Source: an uncultured Prevotella sp.
Lineage (GTDB): Bacteria; Bacteroidota; Bacteroidia; Bacteroidales; Bacteroidaceae
NCBI GenBank assembly: GCA_900550035.1
Contig: URQS01000042.1
Location: 1 to 28,127, forward strand
Direction of reading: 5' to 3'
Length of the DNA: 28,127 nucleotides
Part shown: positions 1-7,501 of the stretch, piece after piece
Layout: each line of letters opens with the position of its first letter
How positions within the stretch are numbered: the first letter of the stretch is position 1
Notes under the pieces: model-generated
Told to the model about the DNA's origin: nothing
Seen by the model: the letters and a program-made list of their open reading frames with translations, nothing else
Database searches by the model: none
Translations under genes and position numbers: made by a program

Positions 1-76
1 ATCAATACTATAGGTAAAAAATGCGCAGGATTTTAAAGCGATTTTGAACACCCTACCCATAGCCGCTGTATTATTC

Positions 77-3000
77 TTAGAATGGTTTGATTGTATTCTC
101 AATCAAAGCTGTTTCTTCTTCTGTGAGGTTGTATTTTCGATAGAGTAGCTTGTCGATAGCTGCCGTATCTTGAGTCCAGTCAATATCCGAATTAGCACTG
201 AAGTCCTGTGAGGGTACAAACATGAATTTCTCTGGCGAGAGGTCTTGCGAGGTAATGGTCTGAAGCATGAGGAAGCGTACGAACTTTGTCTTCAGATAAG
301 CCATGTAGTTGGCAGCTTCGGCAGCTTCGGCAAATGCTCCTCCTACCAAATAACTCTGTGTGCACACGGTGCCAGGGGCGAGTATGGCGAGCGACGAGAG
401 TATGCGGAACTGTCCGTTACGGTCGGGAGTGCCGGCATGTTCGCAGGTGGCCTTTGAGAATACAACCTTGTGCATGTCGATGAGCTGTGTGTTCTTCTTC
501 ACTTCGCTGCGCAGCACATAGCTGTCGTTGCCGCTCGATTTGAGCAGCAGGCAGTCGGTATCGATATCGGGACTAGCTGTGCCTCGGAATGTGGTGACAA
601 ATCCGAAAGGAGTCTGTCCGCACACTAAGGTATTGAGCATTGGCACATTGTTGGAGGTAGCTTTGTTGATGAGTGTCAGAGCACGGTTGTTGCGCACGAA
701 TATGGGGTGCTGGTCGAGTCGGCGCTCGCAGGTTTGTATTTTGCCGTAGAGGGTGTTGGTGAATGTGCAGCTGCCGTTGTGCTTGCTGTCCCAAAGGAAG
801 TAGTTGATGCCGCCTGAAATGTCGACCGTGGGGAAGCATTCCTTAGAGTCAACGAAGTCGGATATGGAGCGTAAGCGGTGGTCGGACAACATCGACTGTC
901 GAAAACTGTCGAGGCCGCGTCCGCCGGTGAACCATCGTGACGGCATAATCATTGAGATGTAGTCGGGGCACATCTCGCGGGCTATGTCTACGAAATGGTT
1001 GTAGAGCGGTATGCCGTAGTTGTCTTTCTGTGTGCCGATGTTGACCTGGTAGGGCGGATTGCCTACGATGGCGTCAAATTTGAGTTGTTTCATTTTCTTG
1101 TTGCTCGAGAAGTTGCGTGGGTCGGTGACGGTGCGTATGAACTTACGCTTGTAGAGTATCACTTGTGAGTTCATGTCAGCCATATGACAGATGTTGACAC
1201 GGCTGCTGTCGCGATAGCCCATCAGTGTGCGTCGTGTTACGCAGTCGGCCATGCGAGTGCGGCACACGGCAAATATGTTGTTCGATACAATATCGTCCCA
1301 TAGCTGCTGAGCCTCGTCATCGGTAAGTTTGTCGAAGAGTCCCTGCGACTGGCTGCTGCGCAGTTTGTAGAGCGAGTATGCCACATAGAGCGAGTATAAT
1401 CCGGTCTTAGAAGCGATGTCTAGCACTCGCACCTTAGGATTCATCATAGTATGCAGTGTTGCGTCGCCGTTGTAGACAAATCGCGGCTCTGACAGCATTT
1501 TGTCGAAGCTGTTGTCAAAGAAACTGTATCCGCCCAATGTGTCTGTCATGTGTCGGTTTACGGTCTGCCATGGCGTGAGTATGGTCTCACGGTCGGGATA
1601 GCAGAAGTCGGACAGTATCTGTGCTATGCAGTTGATTCGGTCGGGCACGTACAGCGAGTCGGCTTTATGTAGTCGTGCCACGATAGCCTTGGCTGTGGCT
1701 ACGAAGATGTCTTCACGATAGAAGTGCTTGAGTCGTTCGAACATGCGCAGTGTGATTCCGGTAGGCATGAACTCGCGCCATGAGTCGGGATCGATGCTCT
1801 TTATGAACGAGTCGAGTGTAAGTCCCTCTACGCTGTCTACTGTGCCATAAATCATGAGTGGCAGACGAGTGGAAATCTGGCTAAGAATGGCCAGTGCACG
1901 CTGACGTGGTGTCAGTCTGCTTGATACCTTGCGTGCTGCCGCGACAGCTTCCTTCTCGCTTGTTGAGAGCTCTGTTTTCTTTGTATTGTTCTTTGTGGCG
2001 GCAGTTTTCTTACGTGGGTTCTTGGTAAGTGTCTCCTTGTTGCGCTGGCGTTCAGCCAATACACCCAGAACCATTGCTTCTGCCACTTGGTCGAGAAGTT
2101 TCATGTCCTGCTGTCGCAGATTGTCGAGATTGCCATAGAGGCAGTCGTCACGAAAACCGTTGCGTATAAGCGTTTCAGAATATGTAGAGTTGATGCTTTG
2201 TATGAAACTTTCTGTGTTGTATACAGTCTGTTTGCCACGCTTTATCTCTACGAGTGGACAGTAGTGTAGAAAATCGGTAAGTTTCTGTCGGCGCTCGTCA
2301 GCATCGTTAGTCAAGGTGTTGTTGTTGATATACTGGTCGACAACGGTGAGTGTGCGCTTCGGTGCGAAGTCGATGGCGAAGCATTTATGCTTGATGTTTC
2401 CGTCGGTGTAAGGACTCTGACAACGGAATATGGTTTGAAAATAGCGCATACTTCCAGTCTCGGCGCTTCCTGCAAGCATAAGTACGGCATTCCATTCGGG
2501 AATGGACACGCCCATAGTGAGACGGTCACACGATAGGGTGATGGTTTTGTCGTGCTGTGCCACGGCAGTTTTCACTCTCTCCAGTGCGCTTCGCTCAAAT
2601 CTTGTCTGTTCGTAAATGTCGAGACGGTCGGAGCTAGCTTCGCCGTTGCCAGCTACATTTACAATGGTGTATTCGCAGAAGGGGTTGGTAGGTGAGTCTT
2701 CGCCCAGAATCTCGGCCAGGCATTTGGCTGCCATTACTCCCGGTACATACCAAAGGGTGTGGTTGAGCGATGGTTGCAGATAAGCGTTGGCATAGGGCTG
2801 TGTCTTGTCGTTGCTGTCTTTGCCGATGAGTGTGATGAACTTACGCACATCAGCCTCGTGTACAAATTGCGATGTGTTGTCGACGGTTGTCTCGGTGCGG
2901 AACAACTCGGCAAAGTTAAGTCTGTCAGCCTTTGTCAGGCTTCGCATTTGGTCAGAGATGTCGTAGGTAAGTATGTTCATTTGTGCCAAACCCTCATAGG

Positions 3001-3676
3001 GATTGGTAGTGTTGGGGTGAAGACTTATCCACTGCTGTTTTGCTTGCTGCTCCATGGTGTAGTCCCAATGAAACACTTCGCGTGTGTCGAACATTCGTTG
3101 TATGTTGTAAGGTGTGCCTGAGAGATATAGTGTGCGCAGCGAGCGGTTTTGCTGGAATTCAGCAATCACTTCTTGTCCGAGTCGTGAGTAGACACCTTCG
3201 TGTGCCTCATCGACAATCATAAGGTCCCACTGTGTGCTGAATATGTCATTGTTCTTCTCAATGCCTTTCTGTTTGTTGACGCGACGTGAGCCACGCAAGT
3301 CCTGCATTGATGCGAAATATACATAATGGACATTGATGTCCTTTTGTGCTTGTGCCTCAAGGGCTTCGAATGATAGGGCATCAGCCGATTGCATTGTAAG
3401 TGGTAGAGCCTGCTGACGCTTGCATCCGTAGAGCCAGTCTGTCATTCCAAGCTTTTGCAGCGAACAAAACCATTCCTCACGCACGTTTGGACGGTGTGTG
3501 AGGATGAGTGTGCGACGGTAGCCGCATTGGAGTGCCACTTCAAGTGCACACATTGTCTTGCCGAAACGCATCTTTGCGTTCCACAGCATGTTGTGTTTGC
3601 GCTTGAAGTATCTGACTGTTTGAGCTATGGCCTGTTGCTGTTCGCTTCTAAAATCAATATTATTGTTTGAGTCCAT
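77..3676 (-). CDS. SF2 helicase fused to N6-adenine DNA methyltransferase (restriction-modification-like)
   Basis: The protein has 1199 residues. It starts almost directly with a helicase: Walker A-like MRFGKT at 36-41, DEAH at 156-159, SGTP at 186-189 and a motif VI-like RYFQTIFRCQSP near 411-422. A Lys/Thr-rich linker lies near 546-575. The C-terminal half is an Eco57I/type ISP-like N6-adenine methyltransferase, with motif I VLDIASKTGLY at 751-761 and catalytic NPPY at 873-876, followed by about 320 residues that probably hold the target-recognition domain. Known type ISP enzymes (such as LlaBIII) carry an Mrr-like nuclease before the helicase. Here the helicase begins within 10 residues of the start, and no PD-(D/E)XK motif is evident by eye. 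The start ATG overlaps the stop of the upstream 288-aa gene (TAATG), so the two are probably translationally coupled. The likely role is DNA modification and/or restriction against foreign DNA. The domain calls are firm, but the system type is inferred. Confidence 0.85.
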   Translation of the reverse strand: MDSNNNIDFRSEQQQAIAQTVRYFKRKHNMLWNAKMRFGKTMCALEVALQCGYRRTLILTHRPNVREEWFCSLQKLGMTDWLYGCKRQQALPLTMQSADALSFEALEAQAQKDINVHYVYFASMQDLRGSRRVNKQKGIEKNNDIFSTQWDLMIVDEAHEGVYSRLGQEVIAEFQQNRSLRTLYLSGTPYNIQRMFDTREVFHWDYTMEQQAKQQWISLHPNTTNPYEGLAQMNILTYDISDQMRSLTKADRLNFAELFRTETTVDNTSQFVHEADVRKFITLIGKDSNDKTQPYANAYLQPSLNHTLWYVPGVMAAKCLAEILGEDSPTNPFCEYTIVNVAGNGEASSDRLDIYEQTRFERSALERVKTAVAQHDKTITLSCDRLTMGVSIPEWNAVLMLAGSAETGSMRYFQTIFRCQSPYTDGNIKHKCFAIDFAPKRTLTVVDQYINNNTLTNDADERRQKLTDFLHYCPLVEIKRGKQTVYNTESFIQSINSTYSETLIRNGFRDDCLYGNLDNLRQQDMKLLDQVAEAMVLGVLAERQRNKETLTKNPRKKTAATKNNTKKTELSTSEKEAVAAARKVSSRLTPRQRALAILSQISTRLPLMIYGTVDSVEGLTLDSFIKSIDPDSWREFMPTGITLRMFERLKHFYREDIFVATAKAIVARLHKADSLYVPDRINCIAQILSDFCYPDRETILTPWQTVNRHMTDTLGGYSFFDNSFDKMLSEPRFVYNGDATLHTMMNPKVRVLDIASKTGLYSLYVAYSLYKLRSSQSQGLFDKLTDDEAQQLWDDIVSNNIFAVCRTRMADCVTRRTLMGYRDSSRVNICHMADMNSQVILYKRKFIRTVTDPRNFSSNKKMKQLKFDAIVGNPPYQVNIGTQKDNYGIPLYNHFVDIAREMCPDYISMIMPSRWFTGGRGLDSFRQSMLSDHRLRSISDFVDSKECFPTVDISGGINYFLWDSKHNGSCTFTNTLYGKIQTCERRLDQHPIFVRNNRALTLINKATSNNVPMLNTLVCGQTPFGFVTTFRGTASPDIDTDCLLLKSSGNDSYVLRSEVKKNTQLIDMHKVVFSKATCEHAGTPDRNGQFRILSSLAILAPGTVCTQSYLVGGAFAEAAEAANYMAYLKTKFVRFLMLQTITSQDLSPEKFMFVPSQDFSANSDIDWTQDTAAIDKLLYRKYNLTEEETALIENTIKPF
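311..328. repeat. 9-nt in-frame tandem repeat inside the methyltransferase C-terminus
   Basis: GGCAGCTTC occurs twice in tandem and is followed by a diverged third unit (329-337). It lies in the C-terminal, putative target-recognition part of the helicase-methyltransferase and encodes an AEAAEAA-like stretch. Gain or loss of a unit would add or remove three residues without a frameshift. Confidence 0.6.
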
Positions 3677-4542
3677 TATATTTGTTTACTAATCAGTCGT
3701 TTAAACATTAATTTGTCGCCTTTGAGTGGCGATGCTCCTTTCCATGACATGATATAGCAGGGGAGTTCGGTGTCAGGTATTGTATACTTGACACCATCCA
3801 TTTGCCATATGTTCCATGTGATTATTTCGGCGGCTTTGAGCATTATCTCAATACGAGGCAGTTTTTGCCACCGTTCAAGATAGTAGTCACAGAATGTGTT
3901 GAATATGTTTTCTCTTGCAAGGAAAACATTGTCGTGTTGCAGGTCGAATCCGTATGTCGATTGCAGCGCCATGAAGGCTTTGTTGAGCCATATGCGTCGG
4001 GAGTTTTCGTTGGTGGTGTGTGGCGTGTTTTCGTTGATTACTCTGAATTTTCGGTCGAGAATACCAATGCGTTTATTTAGGGGAATTTCTAGCCCAGATG
4101 TGGTGTCGTATCTGCTTGCAAGATAAGGGGCTTCGCCACAGGCAAATTCAATTCGTCGACTCTGCACGTATTTCAGCCATGGTTTGTCGGCTGTGAATAC
4201 TATAGGTTGTGTTGTGGATTCCCATACGTGACAGCCATCTGCTGTCACTGTTTCGACATTGAAAATATTGGGACGACCGAACCATTGCTCATCGATAAGA
4301 TTGTTTTGGGCGTTGCAAATCCATGCAGGGGTGAATACTTCGGCGCGTGTCTTGGTGCGAGCCACCTGCTGGAATTCGTGCTTGAAGGCTCGTGGAAGTA
4401 TTTGGTCTATGTCGTCAGCATGTAATATGCTTTCCTGACATCCTCCCATGCTAAGTGTCTGATCTATAAGTAATGATGTAAGAACTCGCTTGTCGCTTCT
4501 TGTTATAGGGGTTTTAAATGTCAAGTGTGGCGCAGAGGTCAT
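3676..4542 (-). CDS. Restriction-modification partner protein with N6-methyltransferase-like motifs
   Basis: The protein has 288 residues and lies directly upstream of the helicase-methyltransferase, sharing one base with it (TAATG). It contains RAEVFTPAWICNAQNNLID near 66-84, which resembles motif X of N6-adenine methyltransferases (the (G/R)xxxTP region). FACGEAPYLASRYD near 133-146 sits where motif I would be expected but lacks the usual GxG. A conserved-looking FLARENIFNTFCDYYLERW lies at 207-225. No NPPY/DPPY catalytic motif and no clear nuclease motif are visible. I recall similar short proteins being annotated as restriction endonuclease subunit M beside helicase-methyltransferase genes. 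It may act as a cofactor-binding, target-recognition or assembly subunit; that role is inference. No Bacteroidetes-type promoter is seen in the 89 bp between it and xpt. Confidence 0.65.
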   Translation of the reverse strand: MTSAPHLTFKTPITRSDKRVLTSLLIDQTLSMGGCQESILHADDIDQILPRAFKHEFQQVARTKTRAEVFTPAWICNAQNNLIDEQWFGRPNIFNVETVTADGCHVWESTTQPIVFTADKPWLKYVQSRRIEFACGEAPYLASRYDTTSGLEIPLNKRIGILDRKFRVINENTPHTTNENSRRIWLNKAFMALQSTYGFDLQHDNVFLARENIFNTFCDYYLERWQKLPRIEIMLKAAEIITWNIWQMDGVKYTIPDTELPCYIMSWKGASPLKGDKLMFKRLISKQI

Positions 4543-4569
4543 TTGTGTTTCTGGGTTATGGCTATTGGC

Positions 4570-4610
4570 AAGAGGCTATGATGTCCAGCTGCGTGACACC
4601 ATAGCCTCTT
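4570..4610 (-). terminator. Hairpin between xpt and the restriction-modification cassette
   Basis: A perfect 11-bp inverted repeat (AAGAGGCTATG at 4570-4580, CATAGCCTCTT at 4600-4610) can extend, after one mismatch, into an inner 4-bp stem (4582-4585 with 4595-4598) around a 9-nt loop. It lies downstream of the xpt stop and upstream of the 288-aa gene, both on the minus strand. No U-tract follows it in either direction, so intrinsic termination is uncertain. It could instead attenuate read-through or stabilise the xpt mRNA 3' end. Confidence 0.4.
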
Positions 4611-4631
4611 ATTGCTTTTAGCTCAAAAAAA

Positions 4632-5204
4632 TTACTGCTCGTGAAGTTTTATTTCGCAGTTGTCGAGCGACTCAATGATGGCAAGCGACTCTACTCTGAT
4701 GCCGCTGTCTCTGAGGAACTTGCCTCCGTCCTGGAATGCTTTCTCGATGATGAATCCCATGCCCTCGAGTGTGGCTCCTGCCTGCTGGCAGAGGTCGATG
4801 ATGCCCTTGGCAGCGTTGCCGTTGGCAAGGAAGTCGTCGATGAAGAGCACGTGGTCGTCAGCAGTGAGATAGTCGCGGCTGATGATAACGTCATATTCGC
4901 GCTGCTTGGTGAATGACGTGACCTTGGTGGCGAGCATGTTGTCCATAGTGCTGGGCTTCTTCTTCTTGGCAAATACCACGGGCAGATTCATAAGAAATCC
5001 CATCATGATGGCTGGTGCTATGCCCGATGCCTCGATGGTGAGAATCTTGTTGACCTTGGTGCCGGCAAAGCGGCGGATGAACTCCACGGCGATGTCTTTC
5101 ATCAGATTGGGGTCCATCTGATGGTTTATGAATTTGTCTACTTTGAGAATGCCACCAGGATAGCATTTTCCGTCTTTTAGAATTCGGTCTTTAAGAACTT
5201 TCAT
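4632..5204 (-). CDS. xpt: Xanthine phosphoribosyltransferase
   Basis: This cytosolic purine salvage enzyme converts xanthine and PRPP to XMP. The 190-residue protein aligns by eye with the Bacillus subtilis Xpt type along its whole length. The N-terminal ILKVDKFINHQMDPNLM matches the family, IEASGIAPA lies at 58-66, and the PRPP-binding loop VLFIDDFLANGNA at 119-131. SFTKQ and VESLAIIESL are also typical. The reading frame stays open 50 codons further upstream, but that stretch does not resemble the family, so the start MKVLKDRIL at 5204 is preferred. It also leaves about 60 nt of leader after the predicted promoter. Transcription runs towards the restriction-modification cassette and diverges from the DUF2520 gene. 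No purine riboswitch is recognisable in the short leader. Confidence 0.93.
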   Translation of the reverse strand: MKVLKDRILKDGKCYPGGILKVDKFINHQMDPNLMKDIAVEFIRRFAGTKVNKILTIEASGIAPAIMMGFLMNLPVVFAKKKKPSTMDNMLATKVTSFTKQREYDVIISRDYLTADDHVLFIDDFLANGNAAKGIIDLCQQAGATLEGMGFIIEKAFQDGGKFLRDSGIRVESLAIIESLDNCEIKLHEQ

Positions 5205-5271
5205 AAATGGATATTGCTTATGAATTATTTTACATTTTAAGGCTTGGTTAGGCCCATTTTCTTTCAGTTGG

Positions 5272-5304
5272 CAAAAATAGCAAATCTTTTTTAAAAATTG
5301 GCAA
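5272..5304 (-). promoter_or_regulatory. Predicted Bacteroidetes-type promoter for xpt
   Basis: On the minus strand, TTG (5304-5302) is followed after 22 nt by TATTTTTG (5279-5272). This matches the Bacteroidetes -33/-7 pattern (TTG, about 19-22 nt, TAnnTTTG). The predicted transcript would start near 5265, about 60 nt upstream of the xpt ATG. Confidence 0.5.
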
Positions 5305-5333
5305 TATGGCTGTGGTTTTTGCAAAACAATGGC

Positions 5334-5341
5334 TACTTTTG
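5334..5341 (+). promoter_or_regulatory. Predicted -7 box for the DUF2520-kdsC operon
   Basis: TACTTTTG matches the Bacteroidetes -7 consensus TAnnTTTG and lies about 78 nt upstream of the ATG at 5419. No clear TTG -33 element sits at the usual spacing, so the call rests on one box and its position. Confidence 0.4.
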
Positions 5342-5356
5342 TACCTGTTAGCATTC

Positions 5357-5400
5357 GAAAATGCAGCTTGAAGCTGACGGAAATGCGGCTTGAGGCTGAT
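5357..5400. repeat. Tandem 22-nt duplication with dyad symmetry in the 5' leader
   Basis: There are two adjacent 22-nt units (5357-5378 and 5379-5400). They differ at four positions, all transitions. The first contains the 13-nt palindrome CAGCTTGAAGCTG, and the second carries a degenerate version. The repeat sits between the predicted promoter and the DUF2520 start codon, so it could be a paired binding site for a dimeric regulator or a neutral duplication. Confidence 0.65.
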
Positions 5401-5418
5401 AAAAACTATATATAAAAA

Positions 5419-6213
5419 ATGAGAATAGTAATCATTGGAGCCGGCAATGTGGCCACTCACTTCGCCTTGGCGTTGAGCCAGGCTGGCATGCCGCCAACTC
5501 AGATCTGGAGCCGCACTATGGAGTCGGCACATACATTGGCAGAGCGTGTAGGATGCCGTGCCACTAACTGTCTGGACGACATAATAGCTGATGCCGATGC
5601 CTGTCTTATAAGTGTTAAGGACAGATATGTAAGAGACATTGCCGACAAGGTGTGCAGAGAGTGCCAGCAGACGGTGTTCATGCATACGTCGGGAAGTGTG
5701 GGCATGGACGTGTTTGACGGCTTGAGCGACAACTGTGGAGTGCTCTATCCCATGCAGACATTCAGCAAGGATAAGGCATTGGACTTTAAGAAGATACCAT
5801 GTTTTGTTGAAGGAAACAACGAGGCTTCAAGAGAGACAATAATGAAGCTGGCGTCGACCATTTCGGACAATGTACACTATATGACGAGCGACGACCGCAA
5901 ATGGCTGCATCTTGCTGCCGTTTTTGCGTGCAATTTCAGCAATGCCTGCTACGTTGTTGCCGACGGCATATTGCGTCGTAACGGATTGGACTTTACTGTA
6001 TTACGGCCGTTGATTGAAGAGACGGTTAGCAAGTTGGGAACATTGGCTCCTATTGACGCTCAAACCGGTCCGGCATTACGTGGCGACCAGAACATTATGG
6101 ACTCGCAGGCAGCTATGCTTGCCGACAACGAAAGCCTGCAGAAACTGTACATCAAGATGTCGGAAATAATTGCCCAACAGCAAAGCAACAAGAACGTGGA
6201 GTCGGGTAAGTAA
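5419..6213 (+). CDS. Rossmann-fold DUF2520 domain protein
   Basis: The 264-residue protein opens with an NAD(P)-binding Rossmann motif, VIIGAGNVATHFALAL (GxGNVA at 7-12). The overall pattern is of the F420-dependent NADP reductase/pyrroline-5-carboxylate reductase-like superfamily followed by a DUF2520 C-terminal helical domain. It is probably a cytosolic dehydrogenase or imine/keto reductase of unknown substrate. It is the first gene of a plus-strand run, 20 bp ahead of the KdsC-like phosphatase, and is conserved next to it in Bacteroidales as far as I recall. Its dinucleotide-binding start is clear in the sequence, but no specific reaction can be assigned. Confidence 0.8.
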   Translation: MRIVIIGAGNVATHFALALSQAGMPPTQIWSRTMESAHTLAERVGCRATNCLDDIIADADACLISVKDRYVRDIADKVCRECQQTVFMHTSGSVGMDVFDGLSDNCGVLYPMQTFSKDKALDFKKIPCFVEGNNEASRETIMKLASTISDNVHYMTSDDRKWLHLAAVFACNFSNACYVVADGILRRNGLDFTVLRPLIEETVSKLGTLAPIDAQTGPALRGDQNIMDSQAAMLADNESLQKLYIKMSEIIAQQQSNKNVESGK

Positions 6214-6233
6214 GACTTATATTCAAGGTAATC

Positions 6234-6752
6234 ATGATAGACTACGATTTGAAGAAGATAAAGGCGGTTCTGTTTGATGTCGACGGGGTGCTCTCGGCTG
6301 AAACAATACTCCTTAGTTCGGAGGGCGAGCCGCTGCGCACGGTAAATATCAAGGACGGCTATGCCATACAGTTGGCCTGCAAGGTGGGACTGCGTATCGG
6401 TATCATTACGGGTGGCAACACGGCGGCTGTGCGCAAACGCTATGAAGGACTTGGCGTGAAGGACATCTGTATGGGTGCCGGAGTGAAGATTACGGCTTAT
6501 GAAGAGCTGCTGCAACGCTACGGACTGAAGGACGAGGAGGTGATGTTCGTAGGCGACGACATTCCTGACATTCAGGTGATGAAGCGTGTGGGCTGTGCGT
6601 GCTGTCCGAAGGATGCCTGCCACGATGTAAAGAGCGTCAGTACCTATATTAGTGACCGTATAGGCGGTCATGGGGTGGGGCGCGACGTGATAGAGCAGGT
6701 GCTTAGGGCGCAAGGCAAATGGCTCTGCGACGAAGCTGCCTTCGGTTGGTAG
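6234..6752 (+). CDS. kdsC: KdsC-type HAD phosphatase (3-deoxy-D-manno-octulosonate 8-phosphate phosphatase)
   Basis: The 172-residue protein has the compact HAD fold of the KdsC/YrbI family without a cap domain. Catalytic DVDG lies at 15-18 (nucleophile Asp15, acid/base Asp17), the motif II threonine in IITGG at 57-61, and the metal-binding GDD at 107-109. VNIKDGYAIQLA and GAGVKI are typical of KdsC. The family removes phosphate from Kdo-8-P in the lipopolysaccharide inner-core pathway, in the cytosol. It follows the DUF2520 gene by 20 bp and precedes maf by 96 bp. HAD enzymes of this type can have other sugar-phosphate substrates, so Kdo-8-P is likely but not proven. Confidence 0.85.
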   Translation: MIDYDLKKIKAVLFDVDGVLSAETILLSSEGEPLRTVNIKDGYAIQLACKVGLRIGIITGGNTAAVRKRYEGLGVKDICMGAGVKITAYEELLQRYGLKDEEVMFVGDDIPDIQVMKRVGCACCPKDACHDVKSVSTYISDRIGGHGVGRDVIEQVLRAQGKWLCDEAAFGW

Positions 6753-6757
6753 AAGGC

Positions 6758-6809
6758 TGGATGGGATCGGTATATTATGAAGTCGGATTGGCTTGATATA
6801 TTATAAGGT
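6758..6809. repeat. Diverged 26-nt tandem duplication upstream of maf
   Basis: Two adjacent 26-nt segments (6758-6783 and 6784-6809) agree at 19 of 26 positions, and both contain TATATTAT. The repeat fills most of the kdsC-maf gap. No TAnnTTTG promoter box is seen there. Confidence 0.4.
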
Positions 6810-6848
6810 AATGAGATTGTAATTTAAAAACGTAAGAAAAATATACAG

Positions 6849-7439
6849 ATGAAAATAATACTGGCAAGCAATTCGCCCCGTAGAAAGGAATTGCTCAATC
6901 AACTTGGGCTTGATTTTGAAGTGAGGGTGATGAAAGGCATCGACGAGTCTTATCCCGATAACCTGCCATCGAAAGATGTGGCAGAATTTATTGCGTCGAA
7001 GAAGTTGTCGGCATATTCGATAGCCTCTGACGAACTCCTCATTACGGCTGACACAATAGTAGTGGTAGGACAGGATATTCTGGGCAAACCACATGACCGT
7101 GAGGACGCCTGCCGTATGCTGCGCGAGATAAGCGGCAAGACCCATCATGTGATTACGGGTGTCTGCATAAGGACCGCCGCCAAGCAAAGCCGGTTCTCGG
7201 TGTCTACCGACGTGAGATTCAAGGATCTTTCTGATGGCGAGATTGACTTCTATGTCGACCATTTCAAACCTTACGACAAGGCTGGAGCCTACGGCATTCA
7301 GGAATGGATTGGCCTGGTCGGGGTGGAGTCAATCTCAGGCAGTTTCTATAATGTAATGGGTCTGCCCGTACAGCGCATCTATGAGGAGTTGACTGCTTCG
7401 TTCGGTTTGAACTTGGATAATGTCAATCCCTTGCAGTAA
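6849..7439 (+). CDS. maf: Maf family nucleoside triphosphate pyrophosphatase
   Basis: The protein has 196 residues. The family signature ILASNSPRRKELL lies at 4-16, the metal/catalytic acidic region DTIVVV at 68-73, followed by GKPHD, and SGKTHHVITGV at 95-105. Maf proteins hydrolyse dTTP, UTP and/or modified nucleotides to monophosphates and PPi in the cytosol. They are linked to nucleotide-pool cleaning and septum control. The C-terminal YGIQEWIGLVGVESISGSFYNVMGLP block is typical. The gene is the last of the DUF2520-kdsC-maf run and is followed by the moxR promoter region. Which subfamily (YhdE-like or YceF-like) applies is not certain; the sequence looks closer to YhdE. Confidence 0.9.
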   Translation: MKIILASNSPRRKELLNQLGLDFEVRVMKGIDESYPDNLPSKDVAEFIASKKLSAYSIASDELLITADTIVVVGQDILGKPHDREDACRMLREISGKTHHVITGVCIRTAAKQSRFSVSTDVRFKDLSDGEIDFYVDHFKPYDKAGAYGIQEWIGLVGVESISGSFYNVMGLPVQRIYEELTASFGLNLDNVNPLQ

Positions 7440-7441
7440 AA

Positions 7442-7456
7442 AAATGTGACACATTT
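7442..7456. other. Palindrome between maf and the moxR promoter
   Basis: AAATGTG-A-CACATTT is a perfect 7-bp inverted repeat with a 1-nt centre. It starts three bases after the maf stop and lies about 45 bp upstream of the predicted moxR -7 box, a position that would suit a regulator site. A second, weaker pair (CTCTA 7470-7474, TAGAG 7485-7489) lies beside it. Confidence 0.4.
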
Positions 7457-7501
7457 AATATATTTTAGACTCTATATTTCGCCTTAGAGATATTATTTGT
7501 G

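Noticed and set aside
1..76. Gene or repeat at the left edge
   Set aside because: The stretch is short and A/T-rich with no open frame or inverted repeat that can be supported.
5205..5265. Purine riboswitch in the xpt leader
   Set aside because: The leader is only about 60 nt and does not show the conserved three-way junction loops.
5205..5354. 50-codon N-terminal extension of xpt
   Set aside because: The extension does not resemble the family and spans the predicted promoter. The ATG at 5204 gives a normal Xpt length.
6060..6713. 217-aa minus-strand open frame
   Set aside because: It runs antisense to the end of the DUF2520 gene and kdsC, both clear family members, and no motif is seen in it.
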